Shown: positions 5,993 to 13,346 of the stretch, piece after piece
Position numbering within the stretch: the first letter of the stretch is position 1
How the letters are laid out: the number at the start of each line of letters is the position of its first letter
NCBI GenBank assembly: GCA_965204695.1
Contig: OZ242007.1
Location: 1,736,001 to 1,800,000 of the forward strand
Source: JAHEKD01 sp965204695
Lineage (GTDB): Bacteria; Pseudomonadota; Gammaproteobacteria; Arenicellales; JAHEKD01
DNA length: 64,000 nt
Direction of reading: 5' to 3'
Made by a program: the position numbers and the translations under genes
Notes under the pieces: generated by a model
Seen by the model: only the letters and a program-made list of their open reading frames with translations
Told to the model about the DNA's origin: nothing
Databases searched by the model: none

Positions 5993-6072
5993 TAGCTAAC
6001 GTTTGAACTCAGCCGACACAAACACGGAACAAAGTGACGGGTTTGATGGTCGGCTGCATTGGTTTGTTAGCT
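5993..6072 (-). other. attC site 13 (long type, first in array)
   Basis: Ends CTAACAAACC and AAACGTTAGC flank the long middle CCCGTCACTTTGTTCCG. It is the attC of the first cassette next to attI. The TAA stop of the VOC gene lies in its left box. Confidence 0.92.
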
Positions 6073-6456
6073 GTCTGATTCATATGAAATAAACTCAAGA
6101 AGTGTTCCATCTGGGTCACGGAAATAAACACTTGTTCCAAGCCCTTTTGAGCCAAATCTTTCTACTGGCCCTACTTCAATCTCAACAGCGTTGCTCTTTA
6201 AATGTTCGATAGCACTTTCAATTTTCTTCGGCCAAATAAAGCATAAATCACTTCCTCCCGGTTGCACGGGTAGTTTTGCTACTGGTGTTCCGTGTACATT
6301 TGGACCATGACAGTTTAATTGAGTTGCTCCAAAACGATAAGAGTAACCATTTCCAATTGGGATTAATTCAGCTCCCATTACTTCAGAGTAAAATTTATTT
6401 GAAACTTCCCAATCCGAAATATGAATAACACAATGGTCTAATTTGATTTCATTCAT
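6067..6456 (-). CDS. VOC (glyoxalase/bleomycin-resistance fold) protein
   Basis: A 129-residue protein with LDHCVIHISDWEVSNKFYSE at the start and GTSVYFRDPDGTLLEFISY near the end. The two beta-alpha-beta-beta-beta halves and the C-terminal FRDPDGxLLEF motif define the vicinal oxygen chelate superfamily. His (LDHCV), a middle H and Glu (LLEF) are plausible metal ligands. The activity could be lyase, dioxygenase or binding-protein resistance; nothing here decides. It is the most recently inserted cassette position (next to attI) and intact. The stop codon falls in attC site 13. Confidence 0.87.
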   Translation of the reverse strand: MNEIKLDHCVIHISDWEVSNKFYSEVMGAELIPIGNGYSYRFGATQLNCHGPNVHGTPVAKLPVQPGGSDLCFIWPKKIESAIEHLKSNAVEIEVGPVERFGSKGLGTSVYFRDPDGTLLEFISYESDS

Positions 6457-6478
6457 TCTTTCTCCTATTTTTTCAGGC

Positions 6479-6535
6479 AGCTAACAGTAGGATAAGGAAC
6501 TGACAGTTCCATAATAAATTATAGGGAACTGAACA
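6479..6535 (-). other. Putative attI region
   Basis: In gene orientation a core GTTAGCT lies at 6485-6479, immediately before the first cassette. To its right are an inverted repeat GGAACT-GAC-AGTTCC (6496-6510) and a further direct copy of GGAACTGA near 6525, like the extra integrase-binding repeats of known attI sites. The assignment rests on position between intI and the first cassette. Confidence 0.6.
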
Positions 6536-6699
6536 TTAAATCGGATTTTTCGTTTATTTATCATGATATTATACCTTTTTCGGTCCCTTTTTCCCTAATA
6601 TCAATAATGTCCACTTTGCTTTTTCAATAACACATTCATAACCAACTACTGTTAATGTTCAAATATCAACAAAAATGGACCCTTTTGCAAGCAAGCAAA

Positions 6700-7053
6700 A
6701 TGAATTCTCCAAAGTTACTTGATCAGGTACGCAATCGTCTACGCTATAAGCATTATGCGCTGACTACAGAGCGAACTTATATCCATTGGATTCGTCGTTA
6801 TATTTATTTCCACAATAAGACACATCCTAAATACCTGGACGGAGCTTCCGTGGCACGATTTTTATCTTAAATAAACGTGTGCCTTGTCATACCTTCAGGC
6901 ACAGTTTTTGCCACTCATCTATTAGAAAATGGTTATGACATCCGTACTGTGCAGGAATTGTTAGGCCACTCAAATGTGCAAACAACCATGATTTATACGC
7001 ATGTATTGAATAAAGGAGGCCAAGGCGTTAAAAGTCCACTCGATAGCGACTGA
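6700..7053 (+). pseudogene. intI: Integron integrase (IntI) with large internal deletion
   Basis: From the ATG at 6700 the frame gives MNSPKLLDQVRNRLRYKHYA, TERTYIHWIRRYIYFH and ASVARFLS, the N-terminal SAM-like domain start of IntI, then a stop at 6868-6870. After about 30 bases of unrelated sequence with a 7-bp stem (6878-6903), the plus strand resumes FATHLLENGYDIRTVQELL, GHSNVQTTMIYTHVL and GVKSPLD, the C-terminal box with the nucleophilic Tyr, to TGA at 7053. About 110 residues remain of the usual 320 or so. The first catalytic Arg, the Lys, the HxxR box and the IntI-specific insert are missing. The enzyme cannot be active. An in-frame ATG at 6655 adds residues without family support. 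Confidence 0.92.
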
Positions 7054-7113
7054 AGTTGACCTGTATATAGGTAGCAGTTGTCTATATTTTTCAAATTTAT
7101 CTATTTAAAAAAA

Positions 7114-7803
7114 CTAATTTTGCTCTCCTGTAAATTGCTGTCCTGCTGCACCGGAAAAATCCATCGGCTCAGGTAACCCCTTCTTTTTAGCTTTGTCGCG
7201 TGCTTTCTGGTGGTTCATATCGGCTGAGAAAAAAAGTATTTGTTTTCCTGATTGCTTGGCCATTGTTAACTCATCTGCTGCAACCTGCCCGCCACCTATC
7301 CCAATCATAACGTCGCTGTTATTCACCATAGCCGTGGAGGTGTCCGAAAGCTCAGTTGTGCCACCCAAAAATCCGCCCCAGCTATCGTCTTGAACATAAA
7401 ACACATGATCAACACAGGGCGATAATTCAGCCTTATATTCTTTTGCCTGACTTGAGACGATGCCTGTGGTTACAAAGCCAAGTTGTTTTGCTTGTTCATA
7501 AACAGCGCCAATCCCATCTATAGTAGCGCCAATGTTAACAATGGTGAGTTGTGGATTAAAATCTGTGAGCACCGTCTTTGCTGTCTCCAACATGGCTTGT
7601 TCATCTTCATATCCTGCACCAGAATAACCAACAAAAGTCACAACCTCTTTTTGCTGGTCCTGATAGAATTTTTCAATCTCATCCAAGCCAGCGTCTTTAA
7701 TTTCAGTATTAAGCTTACAATCGGCAAAACTATTGTGACTCAATAGCAGAGTAAACAGGGTCCAGATTATGGCTAATCGGTTAATCAAAATTTGTTTTTT
7801 CAT
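7114..7803 (-). CDS. Exported Rossmann-like (SLOG-like) protein
   Basis: A 229-residue protein with a signal peptide (MKKQILINRLAIIWTLFTLL, cleavage probably after SFA at 27). The body has FVGYSGAGYEDEQAM, VNIGATIDGIGAVYEQAK, VTTGIVSSQAKEY and VMIGIGGGQVAADEL. A glycine-rich loop and the late GIGGGxxxxDE motif recall SLOG/LOG-type nucleotide-binding Rossmann folds, but such proteins are normally cytoplasmic. Two cysteines (DCKLN, PCVDH) could pair in the periplasm. Substrate and role are unknown. It lies just beyond the integrase remnant, transcribed towards it, and is probably a resident chromosomal gene. Confidence 0.6.
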   Translation of the reverse strand: MKKQILINRLAIIWTLFTLLLSHNSFADCKLNTEIKDAGLDEIEKFYQDQQKEVVTFVGYSGAGYEDEQAMLETAKTVLTDFNPQLTIVNIGATIDGIGAVYEQAKQLGFVTTGIVSSQAKEYKAELSPCVDHVFYVQDDSWGGFLGGTTELSDTSTAMVNNSDVMIGIGGGQVAADELTMAKQSGKQILFFSADMNHQKARDKAKKKGLPEPMDFSGAAGQQFTGEQN

Positions 7804-7893
7804 GGATAGAACCTCGTTAACAGCACTGTAGTAATTCTAGTGGATTTTTAAGATTTTTAATGGTTGTTTTGTTTCGATTACATGAAATTACAG

Positions 7894-7971
7894 ATTAACG
7901 GGTATAACACCCAAACGGTTTAACAACTGCTTGGACATAACAATGTGAAACCTACTGTGCTTTATAGGTAA
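7894..7971 (+). pseudogene. Fragment of a tyrosine recombinase C-terminal box
   Basis: The plus strand reads INGYNTQTV, a stop (7921-7923), then QLLGHNNVKPTVLYR and a stop. This parallels the GYDIRTVQELLGH...TTMIYTH box of tyrosine recombinases, with CAA apparently changed to TAA. No upstream part of an integrase is seen. It is about 840 bases beyond the IntI remnant and in the same orientation, so it may be a second decayed integrase or a duplicated tail. Confidence 0.5.
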
Positions 7972-8067
7972 ATCAGTGACCGGACCGGTATTCAAAATAT
8001 AGAATATCACTTTTAAGTCACAACCATTTAGAGCTATATTTACAGCTTTTAAATCATTGCAAAGACT

Positions 8068-9471
8068 ATGAATGATTCCAAGGTTGTTTCTGTTAGACAG
8101 GCTATTGCCGGAAAAGCTGGAGATGTGATTACGGTTAGAGGGTGGGTACGCACCCGGCGTGATTCCAAAGCTGGTTTTTCATTTATTAATGTCCATGACG
8201 GCTCGTGCTTTGATCCAATTCAGGTAGTAGCTGACAACACACTAGCTAACTATGAAAATGAGATTCTTCATCTGAGTACAGCTTGTTCCGTAGTGTGCTG
8301 CGGCACATTGGTTGAAGGAGGCGGCAAAAACCCCAAGTTGGAAATTCAGGCTGGTCAGATCGAAGTTCTGGGCTGGGTGGATGATCCGGAAACTTACCCT
8401 ATTCAACCTAAACCCCATAGCTTTGAATTTTTGCGTGAAGTTGCTCATTTACGACCTCGTACCAATGCTTTTGGTGCGGTGACACGAGTACGACACGCGA
8501 CCATGCAGGCAATTCACTCTTATTTTAGTGAAAACGGTTATTGCTGGATTAACACACCAATTATTACCACCAGCGATGCCGAGGGTGCGGGAGATTTATT
8601 CCGGGTCAGCACCTTGGATTTGCTGAATCTGCCAAAAACTGACAAGGGTGAGATTGATTTTCACCAGGACTTTTTTAGCCAGGAAGCATTTTTAACCGTT
8701 TCAGGACAATTAAATGTTGAGGCCTACTGTCTGGCTCTGTCCAAGGTTTATACCTTTGGTCCAACCTTCCGTGCTGAAAATTCCAACACCTCGCGTCATC
8801 TGGCTGAATTCTGGATGATAGAGCCTGAAATCGCGTTCGCCGATCTGGATGATTTAGCTGATTTGGCCGAGGACTTCCTTAAATATATCTTCAAGTTCGT
8901 CTTGGAAAATTGTGCGGAAGATATGGCATTTTTTGCTCAACGGGTTGAATCGACCGCGATTGAAAGATTGGAGCAATTCTTGACCGAGCCATTTAATCGA
9001 GTGGACTATGGCGAGGCCATTGAAATCCTCAAAGTTTCAGGCAAAGAATTCGAATTCCCTGTCGAGTGGGGAGTGGATTTGCAAACTGAGCATGAGCGTT
9101 ACTTGAGTGAAGAGCATTTTAAATCTCCTGTGGTCGTTAAAAATTATCCAACTGAGATCAAAGCCTTTTATATGCGCTTGAATGATGGTGGTGAAACTGT
9201 TGCAGCCTTGGATGTATTAGCGCCAGGCATAGGTGAGATTATAGGTGGTTCACAACGTGAAGAACGCTTTGATGTCTTGAAAAAACGAATGGAGGATCAT
9301 GGATTAGATTTGGAAACATATAACTGGTTTTTAGATTTACGTCGTTATGGCACTGTCCCTCATGCTGGATTCGGGCTTGGTTTTGAACGCCTGGTCAGCT
9401 ATATCACTGGCATGAGTAATGTTCGCGATGTGATTCCTTTTCCGCGTGTGCCTGGTCGGGCGGATTTTTGA
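8068..9471 (+). CDS. asnS: Asparaginyl-tRNA synthetase
   Basis: A 467-residue class IIb aminoacyl-tRNA synthetase that charges tRNA-Asn with asparagine in the cytoplasm. The N-terminal OB-fold anticodon-binding domain spans about 1-105 (ITVRGWVRTRRDSK, FSFINVHDGS). Motif 2 appears at about 230-255 (FRAENSNTSRHLAEFWMIEPE) and motif 3 at about 430-450 (GFGLGFERL, then VIPFPR). The NTSRHLAEFWM stretch and the normal length favour AsnRS over AspRS. The ATG at 8068 aligns with the family start. It stands alone, with a recombinase scrap upstream and a dispersed repeat downstream. Its essential role makes it a good anchor for the chromosome. Confidence 0.97.
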   Translation: MNDSKVVSVRQAIAGKAGDVITVRGWVRTRRDSKAGFSFINVHDGSCFDPIQVVADNTLANYENEILHLSTACSVVCCGTLVEGGGKNPKLEIQAGQIEVLGWVDDPETYPIQPKPHSFEFLREVAHLRPRTNAFGAVTRVRHATMQAIHSYFSENGYCWINTPIITTSDAEGAGDLFRVSTLDLLNLPKTDKGEIDFHQDFFSQEAFLTVSGQLNVEAYCLALSKVYTFGPTFRAENSNTSRHLAEFWMIEPEIAFADLDDLADLAEDFLKYIFKFVLENCAEDMAFFAQRVESTAIERLEQFLTEPFNRVDYGEAIEILKVSGKEFEFPVEWGVDLQTEHERYLSEEHFKSPVVVKNYPTEIKAFYMRLNDGGETVAALDVLAPGIGEIIGGSQREERFDVLKKRMEDHGLDLETYNWFLDLRRYGTVPHAGFGLGFERLVSYITGMSNVRDVIPFPRVPGRADF

Positions 9472-9488
9472 TTTAGTGATAATTTTAT

Positions 9489-9654
9489 TACCCCTCCTAG
9501 CCTCCTCTAAAAGGGGAGGAAAAATAGGCTCTTCCTTCCAAGAGCAGCTATAGCAAACAGCAGTAATGAAAATGGCAACCTCACAAATAATTGAACTCAG
9601 GTTAATAACCGAATGTTTTTGTTCTCCCTCTTGTAGGGGGAGATAGAGGGGGTA
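9489..9654. repeat. Dispersed inverted-terminal repeat, family C, copy 1
   Basis: The left end is TACCCCTCCTAGCCTCC and the right end is the near-inverse GGGGGAGATAGAGGGGGTA, with an internal hairpin CCTCCTCTAAAAGGGGAGG. The same ends delimit the copy at 17664-17750. It lies between asnS and the EamA gene, and its right end falls at the ribosome-binding position of that gene. Confidence 0.75.
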
Positions 9655-9658
9655 AACA

Positions 9659-10534
9659 ATGTCTGACAACATCAAAGCGGCTCTATTAATCATGCTGGCG
9701 ATGACCTTCATCTCCTCAAATGATGCCATCATGAAAACCATGACTGAATCGTTAGGTATCGGTCAGGTGTTATTTATTCGCGGCTGTTTTGCCAGTTTGT
9801 TTTTTATCTGTATTTTGAAATTCAAAAAACAGCCTATCTTTCCCAAACTGGCCTTTTCTAGAATAAACCTGGGACGAGGGGCTTGTGAAATGTGTGCCAC
9901 TTTGTGCTTTATCACCGGACTGTCATTATTACCGATTGCAACCGTAAGCACCCTGGCCTGGACTGCGCCGATACTTTCAACTTTGCTGGCTGCATTAATC
10001 CTCAAAGAAAATGTCGTGGCTCAACGCTGGATTGCTGTTTTCATCGGCTTTATTGGCATCACCCTGGTCACTAATCCTTTTGCTGGTGAATTTAATCCTG
10101 TGATGATATTGCCTTTAATGACGGCGACATTTGTTGCTACCCGTGATATTTTTACCCGAAAGATTCCTGCCGAGCTGAGTTCCATTCATATCACCTTAGC
10201 CACTGTTTTAATGGTGACCTTGACTGGATTGGTGTTATCAGTATTTGACTGGCAGCCGGTAGCATTTTCCAATGTCATGGCATTAGCGGTTTCAGCCGTG
10301 TTACTGAGTTGTGGATTCTTCAGCCAAGTAACGGCTATGCGCAAAGGCGAATTGTCTTTTATCGCTCCTTTTTCATATTTTGGTATTCTCGTCGCGCTGA
10401 TGCTAGGGATAATATTTTGGAAGGAATTTCCAACTTTATTGATGCTAGCTGGTGTGACATTGATCATTATCTCAGGAGTGATAATTACCTTAAGTCAACG
10501 CCCAAGACGTTTGCGATTTTTTAGAGCAGGTTAA
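9659..10534 (+). CDS. EamA/DMT-family transporter
   Basis: A 291-residue inner-membrane protein with about ten hydrophobic helices arranged as two EamA repeats. The first has AMTFISSNDAIMKTM and LFIRGCFASLFF; the second runs from about residue 150. The loop LKENVVAQRWIAVFIGFIGI is the typical end of the first repeat. DMT transporters export or import small metabolites; the substrate is unknown. The ATG at 9659 is preceded by GAGGGGG at good spacing, contributed by the family C repeat. It ends 8 bases before the GMC oxidoreductase gene, so the two are likely co-transcribed and the transporter may move the oxidoreductase's substrate (inference). Confidence 0.88.
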   Translation: MSDNIKAALLIMLAMTFISSNDAIMKTMTESLGIGQVLFIRGCFASLFFICILKFKKQPIFPKLAFSRINLGRGACEMCATLCFITGLSLLPIATVSTLAWTAPILSTLLAALILKENVVAQRWIAVFIGFIGITLVTNPFAGEFNPVMILPLMTATFVATRDIFTRKIPAELSSIHITLATVLMVTLTGLVLSVFDWQPVAFSNVMALAVSAVLLSCGFFSQVTAMRKGELSFIAPFSYFGILVALMLGIIFWKEFPTLLMLAGVTLIIISGVIITLSQRPRRLRFFRAG

Positions 10535-10542
10535 GCAATCAC

Positions 10543-12171
10543 ATGACCAATCATTCAAAGAATTATGATTTCATCATCGTTGGTGCGGGTTCGGCTGGCT
10601 GTGTGTTAGCCAATCGTTTGAGTGAAAATGGCAAATATCAGGTCTTGTTGATTGAGGCTGGGGGCAAAGACAAAAGTCCCTGGATTCACATGCCAATTGG
10701 CTACGGGAAAATTTATTACGACCCCAAAGTCAACTGGATGTATACCACCGAGACCATGGATTCGATGAATGACCGCAGTAGTTACTGGCCACGTGGAAAA
10801 GTACTTGGTGGGTCAAGTTCGATTAATGCAATGGTTTTTATCCGTGGTCAGGCTAAGGATTTCAATGATTGGCGCGATGCCGGTAATCCAGGTTGGGGTT
10901 TCGAAGATGTTTTACCCTATTTCAAAAAACTGGAAAACAACTTAGCGGGATCTGATCAATGGCGTGCGACAGGCGGCCCGATAACAGTCAGTAAAACCGA
11001 TTCGCAAATGCATCCCAGCAATCAATACTTTATTGAAGCTGCTCAATCATTAGGGTTAAAACTCAACCCTGACTTTAATGGTGCGATCCAGGAAGGTGTT
11101 GGTTTTTATCAGATCAATACCGCTAATGGACGCCGAATGTCCACCGCTGTTTGTTATCTGAAGCCAGTGAAATCAAGATCAAATCTTACTGTAATTACAG
11201 ATGCCCTAGTCGAAAAAATTGTTTTTGATGGCGTTAAGGCTAGCGCTGTTCAATTCAACCATCAAGGTCAAACCGAAACCATTCAGTCCAACAAAGAAAT
11301 TATACTTTCTGCCGGTGCAATCGGCTCACCACAGCTTTTGCAATTATCAGGTGTTGGTGACGGTGAAAAATTAAAGCAGCTTGAGGTCGATGTTCAAACC
11401 CACCTGCCAGCAGTTGGTCAAAATCTACAAGATCATATCGGCACGAGCTATTTTTACAAAAGCAAAATTCCAACGCTAAATGATGAGTTTCGTGGGGCCT
11501 TTAACCTGGCCAAAGCTGGAGTTAAATATTTCCTAACACGTAAAGGACCATTGGCTTTAAGTGTTAATCAGGCGGGTGGGTTTTTTAAATCCAGCCCTGA
11601 ACGTGAACATGCAAATATACAGCTTTATTTTCAAGCCATGAGTTGGTTAGGTGCGAAAAAAGGGACTCGTCCAACCGTACAGCTGGACGATTTCTCAGCC
11701 TTCAATATAGGAATTTCGCAATGTCGGCCGAGTAGTCGTGGTGAGTTATTTATTCGCTCAAAGGACGCTAACGAACCTCCAGTCATTCACCCAAACTATT
11801 TAGGAACTGAGGAAGATATTCAGGAACTTCTTCAAGCCGCAAAGTTTATTCGGAAGATGAGCCAAACTGATGCACTTCAAAGAATCATTGAAGAAGAAAT
11901 CTTACCTGGTGAGAAAGTAAGTACGGATGATGAATTCATCGATGATTTGCGCGAACGGTCAGATACTATATTTCATCCAACTTGTACATGCAAAATGGGC
12001 AAGAGTGCTAATGATTCAGTTGTCGATCAAAACTTAAAAGTTCATGGTCTGCAAGGTTTACGTGTTGTTGACGCTTCGATCTTTCCTAACATTACTTCTG
12101 GCAACACCAACGCCCCAACCATGATGGTGGCCGAAAAAGGGGCAGATATGATTCTAAAAGCTTATTGCTAA
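10543..12171 (+). CDS. GMC-family FAD oxidoreductase (choline dehydrogenase-like)
   Basis: A 542-residue flavoenzyme. The FAD-binding loop VGAGSAG is at 13-19, and GMC signature 1 (WPRGKVLGGSSSINAM) at about 81-97. The second signature region GAIGSPQLLQLSGVG is near 255-270. The C-terminal catalytic segment has FHPTCTCKMG near 477 and NTNAPTMMVAEK near 522, supplying the active-site His and Asn. Such enzymes oxidise alcohols to aldehydes, passing electrons to quinone or oxygen. Choline, other alcohols or polyols are all possible. The length is as expected. No BetB or BetI gene is nearby, so true choline oxidation is not supported by context. Confidence 0.9.
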   Translation: MTNHSKNYDFIIVGAGSAGCVLANRLSENGKYQVLLIEAGGKDKSPWIHMPIGYGKIYYDPKVNWMYTTETMDSMNDRSSYWPRGKVLGGSSSINAMVFIRGQAKDFNDWRDAGNPGWGFEDVLPYFKKLENNLAGSDQWRATGGPITVSKTDSQMHPSNQYFIEAAQSLGLKLNPDFNGAIQEGVGFYQINTANGRRMSTAVCYLKPVKSRSNLTVITDALVEKIVFDGVKASAVQFNHQGQTETIQSNKEIILSAGAIGSPQLLQLSGVGDGEKLKQLEVDVQTHLPAVGQNLQDHIGTSYFYKSKIPTLNDEFRGAFNLAKAGVKYFLTRKGPLALSVNQAGGFFKSSPEREHANIQLYFQAMSWLGAKKGTRPTVQLDDFSAFNIGISQCRPSSRGELFIRSKDANEPPVIHPNYLGTEEDIQELLQAAKFIRKMSQTDALQRIIEEEILPGEKVSTDDEFIDDLRERSDTIFHPTCTCKMGKSANDSVVDQNLKVHGLQGLRVVDASIFPNITSGNTNAPTMMVAEKGADMILKAYC

Positions 12172-12213
12172 GATTTAATAATTAGATCCCTCAGGATAAC
12201 AGTACTTATGTCA

Positions 12214-12711
12214 TCAATGATGATGTCCACCGGGACCGGGTCCATGTGCATGGCCATGCGCGATTTCTTCGGCAGTGGCTTCGCGAACTTCTTCTATTTT
12301 GATTTTGAAGTGCAGGGTTTTTCCTGCCAGGGGATGGTTAGTATCGACATCAACGTTGAACTTGCCAACCTTCTCAATAACGACTTCGCGTGGCCCATCT
12401 TGAGTATTGACCGAAACCACCATCCCAGGCTTTAGCCTTTTTTTCTGGAATAAATGCTTTATCGGAACTCGCTGTTTAGCAGCGTCGTCACGATCTCCAT
12501 AGGCGTCTTCAGGATTTACAGTAACCTCAAATTCATCTCCGGATTGTTTTCCTTGCATTTCTTTTTCTAAGCCCGTGATGATTGCACTTTTGCCATGCAA
12601 ATAAGCCATCGCTTCATCAGCGTGACTTTTTTCAAGAAACTGATTTCCATCACTAGTCACTTCTGACAACTCATAATGAAATCGAACGACTGTGTTTTCT
12701 TCAACAACCAC
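12214..12711 (-). CDS. slyD: SlyD-type FKBP peptidyl-prolyl isomerase
   Basis: A 165-residue protein. The split FKBP fold (VRFHYELSE, YLHGKSAIITGLEKEM, GDEFEVTVNPEDAYGDRD) encloses the insert-in-flap chaperone domain at about 72-128. The C-terminal tail HGHAHGPGPGGHHH is His-rich, as in SlyD, which catalyses proline isomerisation and binds nickel. The start is GTG at 12711. GAGGAG at the end of the upstream gene gives a usable ribosome-binding site. It lies six bases after the His-rich exported protein gene. Both probably form an operon that handles divalent metal (inference from His content). Confidence 0.92.
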   Translation of the reverse strand: MVVEENTVVRFHYELSEVTSDGNQFLEKSHADEAMAYLHGKSAIITGLEKEMQGKQSGDEFEVTVNPEDAYGDRDDAAKQRVPIKHLFQKKRLKPGMVVSVNTQDGPREVVIEKVGKFNVDVDTNHPLAGKTLHFKIKIEEVREATAEEIAHGHAHGPGPGGHHH

Positions 12712-12717
12712 TAAACT

Positions 12718-13176
12718 CTACTCCTCTATGACCTCAACAATTGCCTCAATCGGCTTACCGTTCAACACAAATTCACTGTGATCATTGGCATTAAGTGAAA
12801 CACGAATGATATGTGAACCGACGGTCAGACCTGATAAATGATACCAGGGACCATAAACACGAGCGACTTTGTTACCATCAACATAAACATGGGCATGACC
12901 TTCGGTTCCGTTTGCAACCTGATTAACTTTTTCAGGTGCAAAAGTGAAGTTCTCAGTGACCAGGTGCAGATTCCAGCCGGCAGCAGAATCTTTGAGGATT
13001 TCAAGCTTTACACTTGGCACCGCTTGTAATCCGGATGTTTCTATTTTTGCATGGTGCTTATGATCATGCTTGTGCTCTGAATGATTATGCTGCGTATGAT
13101 CCTGACTTTCTTGCGCATTGACCCAACCCCAAACACCGAGCGCGATAATCATAATTCCGTAAGACAATACCCTCAT
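12718..13176 (-). CDS. Exported histidine-rich, likely metal-binding protein
   Basis: A 152-residue protein with a signal peptide ending near VNAQ (about 21), followed by a His-rich stretch (QDHTQHNHSEHKHDHKHH, about 24-42) and a beta-rich domain (GHAHVYVDGNKVARVYGPWYHL, then GSHIIRVSLNANDHSEF). The domain pattern resembles periplasmic immunoglobulin-like proteins that accompany copper or other metal handling. The His cluster suggests Ni, Zn or Cu binding. No enzyme motif is present. It is upstream of and very close to slyD. The start is ATG at 13176, divergent from the desulfhydrase-like gene. Confidence 0.78.
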   Translation of the reverse strand: MRVLSYGIMIIALGVWGWVNAQESQDHTQHNHSEHKHDHKHHAKIETSGLQAVPSVKLEILKDSAAGWNLHLVTENFTFAPEKVNQVANGTEGHAHVYVDGNKVARVYGPWYHLSGLTVGSHIIRVSLNANDHSEFVLNGKPIEAIVEVIEE

Positions 13177-13346
13177 TTACTTACTCCAAACGTTGGTTTA
13201 AATATTTATTGAAACGTCTATTAAATTTGGCGCTAAATTAGCATAAATCAAGCATAAGTAAAGCTAACAAATGTCAACTTTATATTCACAAAAGATCAGT
13301 ACTATGGTGTACTTCAACAAAGATTTTGGGTTTATTGAGGATTTCG

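Larger units (their letters stand above)
1..7053 (-). mobile_element. Chromosomal integron with cassette array and broken integrase
   Basis: Fourteen minus-strand gene units (the leftmost partial) are separated by thirteen imperfectly palindromic sites. In gene orientation each starts near TAACAAG and ends near AAACGTTA, the layout of attC sites. Genes read away from the right end, where a divergent plus-strand integron integrase remnant begins at 6700, so attI should lie near 6479-6535. This matches the canonical integron order intI, attI, cassettes. The left end of the array is outside the window. The integrase has lost its catalytic core, so the array is probably frozen unless another integrase acts in trans (inference). 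Confidence 0.93.

Noticed and set aside
81..6072. Regularly spaced repeats that could be read as a CRISPR array
   Set aside because: The repeats are imperfect palindromes of different types separated by complete genes of 260-530 bases, with integrase remnant and attI next to them. This is an attC cassette array.
9337..9741. Minus-strand open frame across the end of asnS and the EamA start
   Set aside because: It lies antisense to two good genes and a repeat, with no protein family pattern.
10543..12171. Naming the GMC enzyme betA
   Set aside because: No betaine aldehyde dehydrogenase, BetI or choline transporter is nearby, and GMC enzymes are diverse, so only the family is given.
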